Under the pieces are notes generated by a model that searched no databases, was not told the DNA's origin, and saw only the letters and a program-made list of their open reading frames with translations. DNA of 8,483 bases from Fidelibacterota bacterium. Its GTDB lineage: Bacteria; Bipolaricaulota; Bipolaricaulia; Bipolaricaulales; Bipolaricaulaceae. The stretch spans positions 1 through 8,483 of the forward strand of contig JAJRVI010000092.1 of assembly GCA_024277405.1 (NCBI GenBank). The letters are read 5' to 3'. Each line of letters opens with the position of its first letter. Within the stretch, counting starts at the first letter, position 1. Of the stretch, positions 1 through 6,274 are shown in pieces. The position numbers and the translations under genes are program-made.

Positions 1-185
1 AACCGGAACGCTAAACGCTTAACCGCCTCTTGATGGCTGCGGGTAGGATGGGGGGGCATGATCAACCTCCCATCGGAAAGCTCCAGTAACCGATTGGTCT
101 CGGGAAGCGAAAAGTAATCCACCTCGGTCCACTGCCCCTGGGGCGGGAAAAGCTCCTCTACCGGCGCCCGCTTGGCCCTGGGCAT
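1..185 (-). CDS. Uma2-family (DUF820) endonuclease-like protein, N-terminal part only
   Basis: This is the first 61 codons of a leftward gene whose 3' end lies outside the window. The start is the ATG at 185-183, preceded by an AGGGGTG ribosome site about 6 bases upstream. The reading has the N-terminal signature of the Uma2 family (PF05685, PD-(D/E)XK nuclease fold): a 'WTEVDYFSLPETNR' stretch at residues 19-32, then 'LELSDGRLIMPP' (34-45), then a conserved His at 51. The catalytic D...ExK core of this family lies further along and cannot be checked here. Family members are usually about 180-200 residues long and often occur in many copies in cyanobacteria, Chloroflexota and Thermus relatives; their physiological role is mostly unknown. 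The gene follows the alcohol dehydrogenase by 21 bases and may share its transcript. A longer overlapping frame from 210 has no family-like sequence and is a shadow. The family call is fairly sure; function is not. Confidence 0.72.
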   Translation of the reverse strand, partial: MPRAKRAPVEELFPPQGQWTEVDYFSLPETNRLLELSDGRLIMPPHPTRSHQEAVKRLAFR

Positions 186-206
186 GGCACATCACCCCTA
201 AGCCCA

Positions 207-1205
207 TCATACCACGAGGACCGCGGCGCCGCGGACCATCCGCTGCTTGAGCCTCAGGAGGGCATCGTTGGCGGCGTCCAGGGGGAAGACCTCCACCTCT
301 GTCTCGATGGGGATCTCGGCGGCATAACTCAAGAGCTCCCGGGCGTCCTCGCGGGTGGCGTTGGCCACCGAGACCAGCTCCCGTTCGTGGTAGAGGAGCC
401 CGTAGGGCATCTCGGGGATGGGGGTCATGTGGATCCCGGCCAGGGAGAGGCGCCCACCTTTATCCAGGGACTTCAGGGCCTCGGGGACGATCCAGCCCGC
501 GGGGGCGTAGATCACCGCGGCGTCCAGGGGTTCCGGGGGGCGATCGTGGGCCTCCCCCACCCAAACGGCCCCCAGCTCCCGGGCCAGGGCCTTGTTCTGG
601 GGGCTCCGGGTGAAGACGTACACCTCCCAGCCGAGATACCGGGCGATCTGGATGGCGATGTGGGCCGAGGCCCCGAAGCCGTAGAGGCCCAGCCGCCCCG
701 GCCCCCTCCCTCGGATGGCGAGCTTCAGGGCCCGGTAACCCACGATCCCCGCACACAGAAGCGGCGCCGCGTGCACATCGTCGATCCACTCGGGGATGGG
801 GTAGACGAAATCGGCCGGGGCCACGGTGTACTCAGCGTACCCCCCGTCCACGTCCCAGCCGGTGAAGAGGGCGTTCTCGCAGAGGTTCTCCCGGCCGCTC
901 CTGCAGAAGCGACACGTGCCGCAGGCCCGATGGAGCCACGCCACCCCCACCCGCTCACCCACGGATACCCCCGTCACCTCCGGGCCCAGGGCCTCCACCC
1001 TCCCCACGATCTCGTGCCCGGGGATCAGGGGCCTCTTACGCATGGGGAGGTCCCCCTCCATGATATGGAGGTCGGTGTGGCAGACGCCGCAGGCGGAGAT
1101 CTTTATTAAAACCCCATCAGATCCCGGCTCCGGGGTCGGCGTATCCCGTAGGACCAAGGGACCTTCCTCGGCCGGCGCCTGGCGTTTCAATACCTGTGCC
1201 CGCAT
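207..1205 (-). CDS. Zinc-dependent alcohol dehydrogenase (MDR superfamily, AdhA-like)
   Basis: A cytosolic NAD(P)-dependent medium-chain dehydrogenase of 332 residues that would interconvert an alcohol and an aldehyde or ketone. Catalytic zinc ligands are visible: Cys42 (GVCHTD, 40-45), His64-Glu65 (GHE) and Cys151 (LLCAG). The structural zinc lobe has Cys95, Cys98, Cys101 and Cys109. The nucleotide-binding turn is GFGASA at 175-180, followed by HIAIQIARYLG. The GFGASAH form and the overall length fit the bacterial adhA-type subfamily that includes mycobacterial AdhA, rather than threonine or sorbitol dehydrogenases. I chose the ATG at 1205-1203 because homologous sequence begins at 'MRAQVL'. 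An upstream in-frame ATG at 1259 adds 18 unconvincing residues and has no ribosome site, while GGGGAA precedes the chosen start. The gene lies 81 bases after the radical SAM gene and 21 bases before the Uma2 gene. The substrate cannot be told from sequence; nothing ties it to the inositol-type operon except proximity. Confidence 0.93.
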   Translation of the reverse strand: MRAQVLKRQAPAEEGPLVLRDTPTPEPGSDGVLIKISACGVCHTDLHIMEGDLPMRKRPLIPGHEIVGRVEALGPEVTGVSVGERVGVAWLHRACGTCRFCRSGRENLCENALFTGWDVDGGYAEYTVAPADFVYPIPEWIDDVHAAPLLCAGIVGYRALKLAIRGRGPGRLGLYGFGASAHIAIQIARYLGWEVYVFTRSPQNKALARELGAVWVGEAHDRPPEPLDAAVIYAPAGWIVPEALKSLDKGGRLSLAGIHMTPIPEMPYGLLYHERELVSVANATREDARELLSYAAEIPIETEVEVFPLDAANDALLRLKQRMVRGAAVLVV

Positions 1206-1286
1206 CGGTTCCCCATTGTACCCGTCGAACCCCAACGCGGCCGATCGGGAGGGCGACATGGATACGTCTACGGACCCCGGAGCGAT

Positions 1287-2369
1287 TCAGTCCTCGAGGT
1301 GTTCGTAGAAGGCGCGGGGGGCGAGCTCCGGGAAGTCCCCGCGGCGCGCAAGGTGTCGCCGGATATCCAGACATAGGTGGCATCTGGAGATATATCCCTC
1401 CTCCCGCTCCACGTAGCCGTGCGCCACCCCGAGGCGGTAGAGCTCCGCGAGGTCGGCGAGGAGTGCCCGCAGCACCGGATATCCCGCCGGATCGATCCCC
1501 GCACAGATCGCCGTGAGATCCCGCGCGTCCCCCAGGGAGAGCCCCGCGCAGAAGCCGGGGATGAAGTTGCAGTAGTTGTCCACGTGTACGTGCCAATCGC
1601 GGATGAGCTCCCGGCGGCACGAGGAACCGAAGAAGCGCCGCGCTGGGTATCTCGGGAAGAGGTGCGCGAGCTTGTACGCCGCCCGGCCGCTCAGGAAGAG
1701 CTCGGCGCAGGCGAGGCCGTAACCCTCCTTGAGGTATTCCTCCAGCGGGAGGGTCCCCTCGATCCCCAGCCGGGAGAGCTCCTCGTAGAAGGGCGCCTGG
1801 TAGACGAGGACGTTCCGGGGGCCGAAGACCTCCAGGGCGATCCGCACCGCCCGCTTCGTCCGCTCGAAGGGGACATGCTCGAGGAGGAACGGGTTCACGC
1901 TGATGAGGATCCCCCGGAGACCGGCACCCCTGAGGGCCCGGAGTCGGTCCCGGACCACGGCATCGGTCACGCACCAGGAGGCGTTCGTCTCCACGAATAT
2001 CCCGGGGATCCCGAGGTCGGCGGCGATCCCCACGAGCCCGAGGAGGAGCTCGAAGTTAAGGAAGGGTTCGCCACCGGTGAAGTGAAGGCCTGAGTTCACC
2101 CCTACCGGGGCGTCGGGCGGATAGCGGCCCCTCATGGAGGAGGCGAGGCCCTCGAGGACCCGTTCCGCATCGTCGACCGCGATCCAATCAGCCGGCCATC
2201 GTGGGGAGCATGCGTACATACAATGCCGACACGCCCCACTGCACTTATAGGTGAGGAGGACCCCCGCCGAAACAGGCCTCGGCACCGCCACCATCTGAAA
2301 CACCATCGGACACGATCTTACCCCCACTTTGGGACGCCCCGTATCGAGGGCGCGCCATTGCAAGGGCAT
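1287..2369 (-). CDS. Radical SAM enzyme with Cys-rich C-terminal region, function unknown
   Basis: A 360-residue radical S-adenosylmethionine protein. The cluster motif CX3CX2C is at Cys43, Cys47 and Cys50 (within TYKCSGACRHC), with another Cys at 54. The SAM-binding GGEP motif is at 99-102. Strand-like segments after it (IFVETNAS at 124-131, ILISVNP at 154-160) match the usual partial TIM barrel. The C-terminal third holds further cysteines at 251, 267, 274, 289, 330 and 333, the last two as CHLC. These could ligate an auxiliary iron-sulfur cluster as in SPASM or Twitch domains, although the spacing does not clearly match either. I do not recognise the specific family, and no obvious small peptide substrate is adjacent. 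The ATG at 2369 has an AAAAGGA site 4 bases upstream. Internal ATGs at residues 22 and 26 remain possible, because the first 20 residues do not look conserved and the later ones lack good ribosome sites. It heads the leftward gene group, divergent from the transporter operon. Confidence 0.85.
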   Translation of the reverse strand: MPLQWRALDTGRPKVGVRSCPMVFQMVAVPRPVSAGVLLTYKCSGACRHCMYACSPRWPADWIAVDDAERVLEGLASSMRGRYPPDAPVGVNSGLHFTGGEPFLNFELLLGLVGIAADLGIPGIFVETNASWCVTDAVVRDRLRALRGAGLRGILISVNPFLLEHVPFERTKRAVRIALEVFGPRNVLVYQAPFYEELSRLGIEGTLPLEEYLKEGYGLACAELFLSGRAAYKLAHLFPRYPARRFFGSSCRRELIRDWHVHVDNYCNFIPGFCAGLSLGDARDLTAICAGIDPAGYPVLRALLADLAELYRLGVAHGYVEREEGYISRCHLCLDIRRHLARRGDFPELAPRAFYEHLED

Positions 2370-2384
2370 TTTTTCCTTTTAGAC

Positions 2385-2414
2385 TTGACAACAACGAGGG
2401 ATTCCACCCATAAT
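2385..2414 (+). promoter_or_regulatory. Sigma-70-type promoter of the sugar transporter operon
   Basis: A consensus -35 box TTGACA (2385-2390) is followed 18 bases later by CATAAT (2409-2414); TAATAA two bases further on is an alternative -10. Transcription would start near 2420-2423, giving a leader of roughly 80 bases before the GTG start at 2505. The leader is purine-rich and has two extra Shine-Dalgarno-like tracts (around 2433-2440 and 2449-2456) before the real one, with no start codon that gives an obvious peptide. On the opposite strand the same AT-rich core reads TATTAT (2415-2410), which could be the -10 of the divergent radical SAM gene, but I see no good -35 for it. Confidence 0.7.
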
Positions 2415-2420
2415 AAATTT

Positions 2421-2434
2421 CGCAACCGTTTGAA
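2421..2434. promoter_or_regulatory. Candidate LacI-family operator at the transporter operon start site
   Basis: CGCAACCGTTTGAA contains the near-palindrome CAACCGTTTG (2423-2432), symmetric about a central CG with one mismatched pair. A central CpG flanked by AA and TT is the hallmark of LacI/PurR/GalR-type operators. It shares the AACCG-TT core with the perfect palindrome in front of the lacI-type gene at 7256. Its place just after the -10 box, at the expected transcription start, is typical for repression. It also lies in the upstream region of the divergent radical SAM gene. The assignment to the local regulator is inference: the outer bases of the two sites differ. Confidence 0.42.
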
Positions 2435-2504
2435 AGGAAGGGGGGATAAAAGGAGGCGAGAGCTTTTTCCAAAGTTTTACTAAGCCGAAAGGAGGGTGAT
2501 CCTT

Positions 2505-3464
2505 GTGCGGAAGCTCCTGTTGGTAGGGCTGGCAGCATTGTTCTTGGGTGGTATGGTTACGGCCGAAGAGTACACCTTCTACATCGTTTCCCACGGCGGG
2601 CCCGGTGACCCGTTCTGGGGCGTGGTCATGAAAGGCATGCAGGATGCCGCGGAAATGTTGTCCAAGGGAACCGGGGATACCGTCAAGGCAACCTACCTCG
2701 GTCCCGCCGTCTATTCCATCACGGAGTTAGTGGACATGCTCAATAGCGCCATCGCCGCGCGCCCCGACGGTATCGCGTGCACCATCACCGATCCCGCCGC
2801 CCTGGACGAACCCCTGCGCCGGGCCATCGAGCTGGGGATCCCCGTGATCGCCATCAACGTGCCCGACCCGCGGCCGGCTGGCGAGCGGATCCCCTACCTC
2901 TTCTACGTGGGCGGTGACGAGTACCTCTCCGGCCGCAAGGCCGCGGAGAGGATGCTCGCGGTGCGCAAGCCCACCAGGGCCGTGGTCTTCATCCACGAGG
3001 TGGGCCACGTGGGTCTGGAGCTGCGCGCCAAGGGCTTCATCGAGGTGATGACCGCCGCCGGTGTCCCCGCGGAGAAGCTCGCCATTGGCACCGATCCCAC
3101 CAAGGCCGTGGACATCATCCGGGGCTACTTCGCCAAGAACCCGGATACCGATGCCATCTTCACGCTCGGTCCTATCGGGACGCTGCCCACGGTGACTTTC
3201 CTCAAGGAGCAGGGCCTGGCAGGGAAGGTCATGCTGGGGTGCTTCGACCTCGATGAGGTCACCCTGAAGGCCATCGAGGAAGGGATCGCGCTGTTCACTG
3301 TCACCCAGCAGCAGTACCTGCAGGGCTACCTCCCCATCGTTTGGCTCTACCTCTACAACAAGTACGGCTTCCTCCCCGCTAACGATATCCTCACCGGCCC
3401 GGGCTTCGTGGACTCCACCAACGTGGCCAAGGTAGAGGAGCTCATCAAGCAGGGCTACTGGTAA
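2505..3464 (+). CDS. Periplasmic sugar-binding protein of a CUT2-type ABC importer
   Basis: A 319-residue solute-binding protein of the periplasmic binding protein type I fold (Peripla_BP_4, ribose/inositol-like). Residues 1-20 form a signal peptide (RK, hydrophobic LLLVGLAALFLGGM, cleavage probably after VTA20) without a lipobox Cys, so the mature protein should be soluble in the periplasm. Family landmarks in order are DPFWGVVMKG (35-44), ARPDGIACTITDP (85-97), GIPVIAIN (111-118), GGDEYLSGRKAAERML (136-151), LGCFDLDE (244-251) and TVTQQQYLQGYLPI (265-278). The GTG at 2505 is chosen because AAGGAGG lies 9 bases upstream; an in-frame GTG at 2496 overlaps that ribosome site. It is the first gene of the operon, with the permease 6 bases downstream. 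The inositol dehydrogenase in the same operon suggests myo-inositol or another cyclitol as ligand, but ribose, xylose or rhamnose binders look alike. Confidence 0.92.
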   Translation: MRKLLLVGLAALFLGGMVTAEEYTFYIVSHGGPGDPFWGVVMKGMQDAAEMLSKGTGDTVKATYLGPAVYSITELVDMLNSAIAARPDGIACTITDPAALDEPLRRAIELGIPVIAINVPDPRPAGERIPYLFYVGGDEYLSGRKAAERMLAVRKPTRAVVFIHEVGHVGLELRAKGFIEVMTAAGVPAEKLAIGTDPTKAVDIIRGYFAKNPDTDAIFTLGPIGTLPTVTFLKEQGLAGKVMLGCFDLDEVTLKAIEEGIALFTVTQQQYLQGYLPIVWLYLYNKYGFLPANDILTGPGFVDSTNVAKVEELIKQGYW

Positions 3465-3470
3465 TCCAGG

Positions 3471-4481
3471 ATGGGCCAAAAAACCGCGGCGGGGAGTGTG
3501 AAAAGCCCTCCCCGCTTTTTCCATCTTTTCGCCCTCTGGTTGAGACAGCACCCCGAATTCGGGGCCTTCGCGGGAACGGTCATCGTCTTCATCGGTTTCT
3601 CCTTCACCGCGACCCGTTTCCTCACCGCCGATTCCATGGCGAGCATCCTCACGGTGGCCGCAGAGCTGGGGATCGTGTCCGCGGGCATCACCTTCCTCAT
3701 GATCTCCGGGGAGTTCGACCTCTCCGTGGGCTCGGTCCTCGGGGTGGCCGCGATGATCTTCGCCATGACATCCAAGGCCGGCTGGCCGCACTTTGCCGGC
3801 TGGGTACTGGCCCTGTTGACCTCGGCGGGCATAGGGCTCTTGAACGGGATCATCGTGACACGGACCCGCATCCCCTCCTTCATCACCACGCTGGGGGCGA
3901 TGATGTTCTGGCGGGGGATCCTCCTCGCCGTGACCGGGGGGTTCCCCATCTCCTACTTCCCCCGGGAAATGCCCCTCATGTTCTTCGCCCTCAACGGCCG
4001 CTTCGCGGGACAGTTCCGCACTTCTGCCCTGTGGTTCTTGGGAATTATGCTACTCTTGAACCTGGTTCTCGTGCGGACCCGCTACGGTAACGCCGTTTAC
4101 GCCACGGGGGGGAATCGGGAAGCGGCGCGGGTCCTCGGCGTCGCCACCGACAAAGTGAAGCTCATCAACTTCGTCATCTCGGCGGTGCTCGCCGGCCTCG
4201 CGGGGTGCATCCAGTTTTCCCGATTCCTCTCCGTCGACCCCATGCGCGGCCTTGGCCTCGAACTGGAGGCGATCGCGGCCGCGGTGATCGGGGGCACGTT
4301 GCTGACGGGAGGTGCTGGCAACCTCATCGGGACCCTGTTCGGCGTGTTGCTCGTGGGAATGGTGCGATCCGGGCTGGTGCAGGCTGGAGCGCCGGCTTAT
4401 TGGTATCAAGCGTTCGTGGGGCTGATCGTGGTGGTGGCGGTGATCGTCAACACCAACCTGAGGAGGTGGGCTCTCAAATGA
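3471..4481 (+). CDS. CUT2-type sugar ABC transporter permease
   Basis: A 336-residue inner-membrane permease of the branched-chain/ribose type (BPD_transp_2, PF02653), related to RbsC, FrcC and inositol permeases. Hydrophobic segments are visible at about 31-50, 60-79, 84-100, 108-127, 136-156, 186-202, 231-249, 264-278, 284-302 and 312-327. The family motif appears as SGEFDLSVGS (79-88), where RbsC-type proteins have GGIDLSVGS. The cytoplasmic ATPase-contact region is recognisable around YATGGNREAARVLGV (210-224). Like other CUT2 permeases it should act as a homodimer. The ATG at 3471 directly follows CCAGG and lies only 6 bases after the preceding stop, so translation may rely on coupling; no better start is seen. 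Its last codon and stop overlap the ATPase start by 4 bases (ATGA at 4478-4481), and an AGGAGG site for the next gene is inside its 3' end. Confidence 0.94.
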   Translation: MGQKTAAGSVKSPPRFFHLFALWLRQHPEFGAFAGTVIVFIGFSFTATRFLTADSMASILTVAAELGIVSAGITFLMISGEFDLSVGSVLGVAAMIFAMTSKAGWPHFAGWVLALLTSAGIGLLNGIIVTRTRIPSFITTLGAMMFWRGILLAVTGGFPISYFPREMPLMFFALNGRFAGQFRTSALWFLGIMLLLNLVLVRTRYGNAVYATGGNREAARVLGVATDKVKLINFVISAVLAGLAGCIQFSRFLSVDPMRGLGLELEAIAAAVIGGTLLTGGAGNLIGTLFGVLLVGMVRSGLVQAGAPAYWYQAFVGLIVVVAVIVNTNLRRWALK

Positions 4482-5239
4482 GCGGCCGCGAGCCCTTGGT
4501 CAGGATGGTGAACATCTCCAAGAGCTTCGGCACCGTCCAGGCCCTGAAGGACGTGGACTTCGAGGTGGGATACCAGGAAGTGATGGGGCTCGTGGGGGAC
4601 AACGGTGCCGGGAAATCCACCTTGATCAAGATCCTCACCGGCGTCTTCCCCCCGGACACCGGCGAGATCTACTTCGAGGGACGGCGAGTGGACATCCGTT
4701 CCCCGAAGGAAGCCCGGGACCTCGGGATAGAGACCGTCTACCAAGACCTGGCCCTAATCCCCCTGATGAGCATCTCTCGGAACTTCTTCCTCGGCCGCGA
4801 GCCGGTGGTTAGGATGGGACCGCTCCGGTTTCTGGACAAGCGTCGCATGGACATGACGGTACGCGAGGTACTCTCCGAGATCGGTATCAAAGTCCGTTCC
4901 CCCGACGAGCCCGTGGCGGTCCTCTCCGGTGGCGAACGGCAATCCGTGGCCATCGGCCGGGCGGTGCACTTCGGGGCGAAGCTCCTCATCCTCGACGAGC
5001 CCACCTCCGCCCTCTCGGTGCGGGAGACCCACAAGGTGCTCGATTACATCCTCGAAGCAAAGGAAAGAGGGCTCTCCATCATCTTCATCACCCACAACAT
5101 TTATCACGTCTACTCCGTGGCCGATCGCTTCACCATTCTGGAGCACGGCCACAAAGTGGCCGAGTTCCGCAAAGATGAGGTCTCGGCCGAGGAGATCATA
5201 GAGATCATCCGGTCCGGATATCGTGAGCCGAAGGAGTGA
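4478..5239 (+). CDS. Single-domain sugar ABC transporter ATP-binding protein (FrcA-like)
   Basis: The 253-residue cytoplasmic ATPase that would energise the permease. It has Walker A GDNGAGKST (40-48), Q-loop Gln89 (VYQD), signature LSGGERQ (149-155), Walker B LLILDEP (169-175), D-loop SALS (177-180) and the switch His206 (ITHN). The start is the ATG at 4478, overlapping the permease stop, with AGGAGG 11 bases upstream; the frame stays open back to 4205 but that part is antisense-like filler inside the permease. Most CUT2 importers (RbsA, XylG, MglA, IatA) carry two fused ABC domains of about 500 residues. This one has a single complete domain, as in the fructose transporter FrcA, and the gene order (binding protein, permease, ATPase) is also that of frcBCA. 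It presumably works as a homodimer. The stop lies 3 bases before iolG. Confidence 0.94.
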   Translation: MSGREPLVRMVNISKSFGTVQALKDVDFEVGYQEVMGLVGDNGAGKSTLIKILTGVFPPDTGEIYFEGRRVDIRSPKEARDLGIETVYQDLALIPLMSISRNFFLGREPVVRMGPLRFLDKRRMDMTVREVLSEIGIKVRSPDEPVAVLSGGERQSVAIGRAVHFGAKLLILDEPTSALSVRETHKVLDYILEAKERGLSIIFITHNIYHVYSVADRFTILEHGHKVAEFRKDEVSAEEIIEIIRSGYREPKE

Positions 5240-5242
5240 AGG

Positions 5243-6274
5243 ATGGCCATCAAGGTGGGGATCATCGGAGCGGGGAGGATCGGCCGCTTGCACGCGGAGA
5301 ACATCGTCCGCTACGTCCACGATGCCGAGGTGGTGGCGGTGGCCGATATCGTGGAGGAGGCAGCACACCGTTGCGCCGAGGATCTTGGTATCCCTAGGGC
5401 CTTGGCGGACTACCGCCCGATCCTGGAGGACGAAACGGTCGACGCGGTCCTCATATGTACGAGCACCGACACCCACGCGGAGATCATCCAAGCCGCCGCG
5501 GCCGCCGGGAAGCATATCTTCTGTGAAAAGCCCCTGGCGCTGGATCTCGCGGAGATCGATTCCGCCCTCGCCGCCGTGGAGGGAGCGGGGGTGATCCTCC
5601 AGGTGGGGTTCAACCGCCGTTTCGATCCCAACTTCCGGCGCCTCAAGGAGCTCCTCGCCCAGGGGGCCATCGGGAAACCTTGGCTCCTCAAGATCACCAG
5701 CTACGACCCCGCTCCACCGCCGCTTGCCTACATCAAGGTTTCCGGTGGGATTTTCCTCGATATGACCATCCACGATTTCGACATGGCCCGCTTCCTCCTG
5801 GGGGAGGTGGAGGAGGTGTATGCCGCGGGGTCAGTCCTCGTGGATCCGGAGATCGGGAACGCGGGAGACGTGGACACCGCGGCGGTGACCCTGAGGTTCG
5901 CGAGCGGGGCGCTGGGGGTGATTACCAACTGTCGCCAGGCCACATATGGCTACGACCAACGCGTCGAGGTCTTGGGCGAGAAGGGCGCCCTCTTCGCCGA
6001 GAACCCCCGCCCCCATACCGCCGTCCGCGTCGATGGGGATGGTTATCACTCCCCCCCGCTGCATCACTTCTTCGTGGAGCGCTACCGGGAGGCCTACATC
6101 GCTGAACTGGAGGCCTTCGTGGAGGCAGTGCGGGAGGGGAAGGAACCCCCCGTGACCGGGCACGATGGGAAGGTTCCCGTGGTGATGGGGTACGCGGCCA
6201 AGAGGTCCTATGAGGAGGGGCGTCCGGTGAAGTTGGCCGAGATAGACCCCTCCCTGGGTACCCAAAGCGTGTGA
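5243..6274 (+). CDS. iolG: Inositol 2-dehydrogenase (Gfo/Idh/MocA family)
   Basis: A 343-residue NAD-dependent oxidoreductase predicted to oxidise myo-inositol to 2-keto-myo-inositol (scyllo-inosose) in the cytosol. The N-terminal Rossmann domain shows GIIGAGRIGRLHAEN (6-20). The catalytic lysine is Lys96 in FCEKPLA. The C-terminal domain carries Asp173 and His177 in FLDMTIHDFD (171-180), equivalent to Lys97/Asp172/His176 of Bacillus subtilis IolG. Further signatures typical of the IolG branch rather than of generic Gfo/Idh/MocA proteins are VGFNRRFDPNF (121-131), APPPLAYIKVSGGIFLDMTIHD (157-178, in two parts), GNAGDVDTAAV (205-215) and TYGYDQRVEV (234-243). The ATG at 5243 has AAGGAG 6 bases upstream and lies 3 bases after the ATPase. 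Its TGA overlaps the next gene's GTG. Some family members also accept glucose, xylose or other inositol isomers, so the exact isomer is open. Confidence 0.92.
   Translation: MAIKVGIIGAGRIGRLHAENIVRYVHDAEVVAVADIVEEAAHRCAEDLGIPRALADYRPILEDETVDAVLICTSTDTHAEIIQAAAAAGKHIFCEKPLALDLAEIDSALAAVEGAGVILQVGFNRRFDPNFRRLKELLAQGAIGKPWLLKITSYDPAPPPLAYIKVSGGIFLDMTIHDFDMARFLLGEVEEVYAAGSVLVDPEIGNAGDVDTAAVTLRFASGALGVITNCRQATYGYDQRVEVLGEKGALFAENPRPHTAVRVDGDGYHSPPLHHFFVERYREAYIAELEAFVEAVREGKEPPVTGHDGKVPVVMGYAAKRSYEEGRPVKLAEIDPSLGTQSV

Noticed and set aside
81..96. A TAACCGATTGG stretch resembling the AACCGNTT operator core
   Set aside because: It is inside the Uma2-like coding sequence far from any promoter and lacks outer symmetry; an 8-base core with one free position is expected by chance.
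19..210. A 63-codon minus-strand frame at the left edge
   Set aside because: It overlaps the Uma2-like reading in another frame, is Gly/Ala/Arg-rich, and has no family resemblance.
387..1109. A plus-strand open frame of 240 codons opposite the alcohol dehydrogenase
   Set aside because: The zinc and Rossmann motifs lie on the minus strand; this frame has the low-complexity composition of a shadow.
2437..2504. Upstream peptide or riboswitch in the leader of the transporter operon
   Set aside because: There are extra Shine-Dalgarno-like purine tracts, but no ATG follows them and I found no stable conserved fold; the leader is too short for a known sugar or metabolite riboswitch.
2727..3791. 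A long minus-strand open frame of 354 codons opposite the binding protein and permease
   Set aside because: It is antisense to two clear genes and its sequence is rich in Gly, Asp, Glu and His with no domain; GC-rich third positions leave antisense frames free of stops.
4205..4477. N-terminal extension of the ATPase back to 4205
   Set aside because: This part lies inside the permease in another frame and looks like Arg/Gly/Asp-rich shadow sequence; the ATG at 4478 has a ribosome site and starts the conserved domain.
4754..5773. A minus-strand open frame of 339 codons opposite the ATPase and iolG
   Set aside because: It spans two strongly supported plus-strand genes, has no ribosome site I can see and no recognisable motifs.
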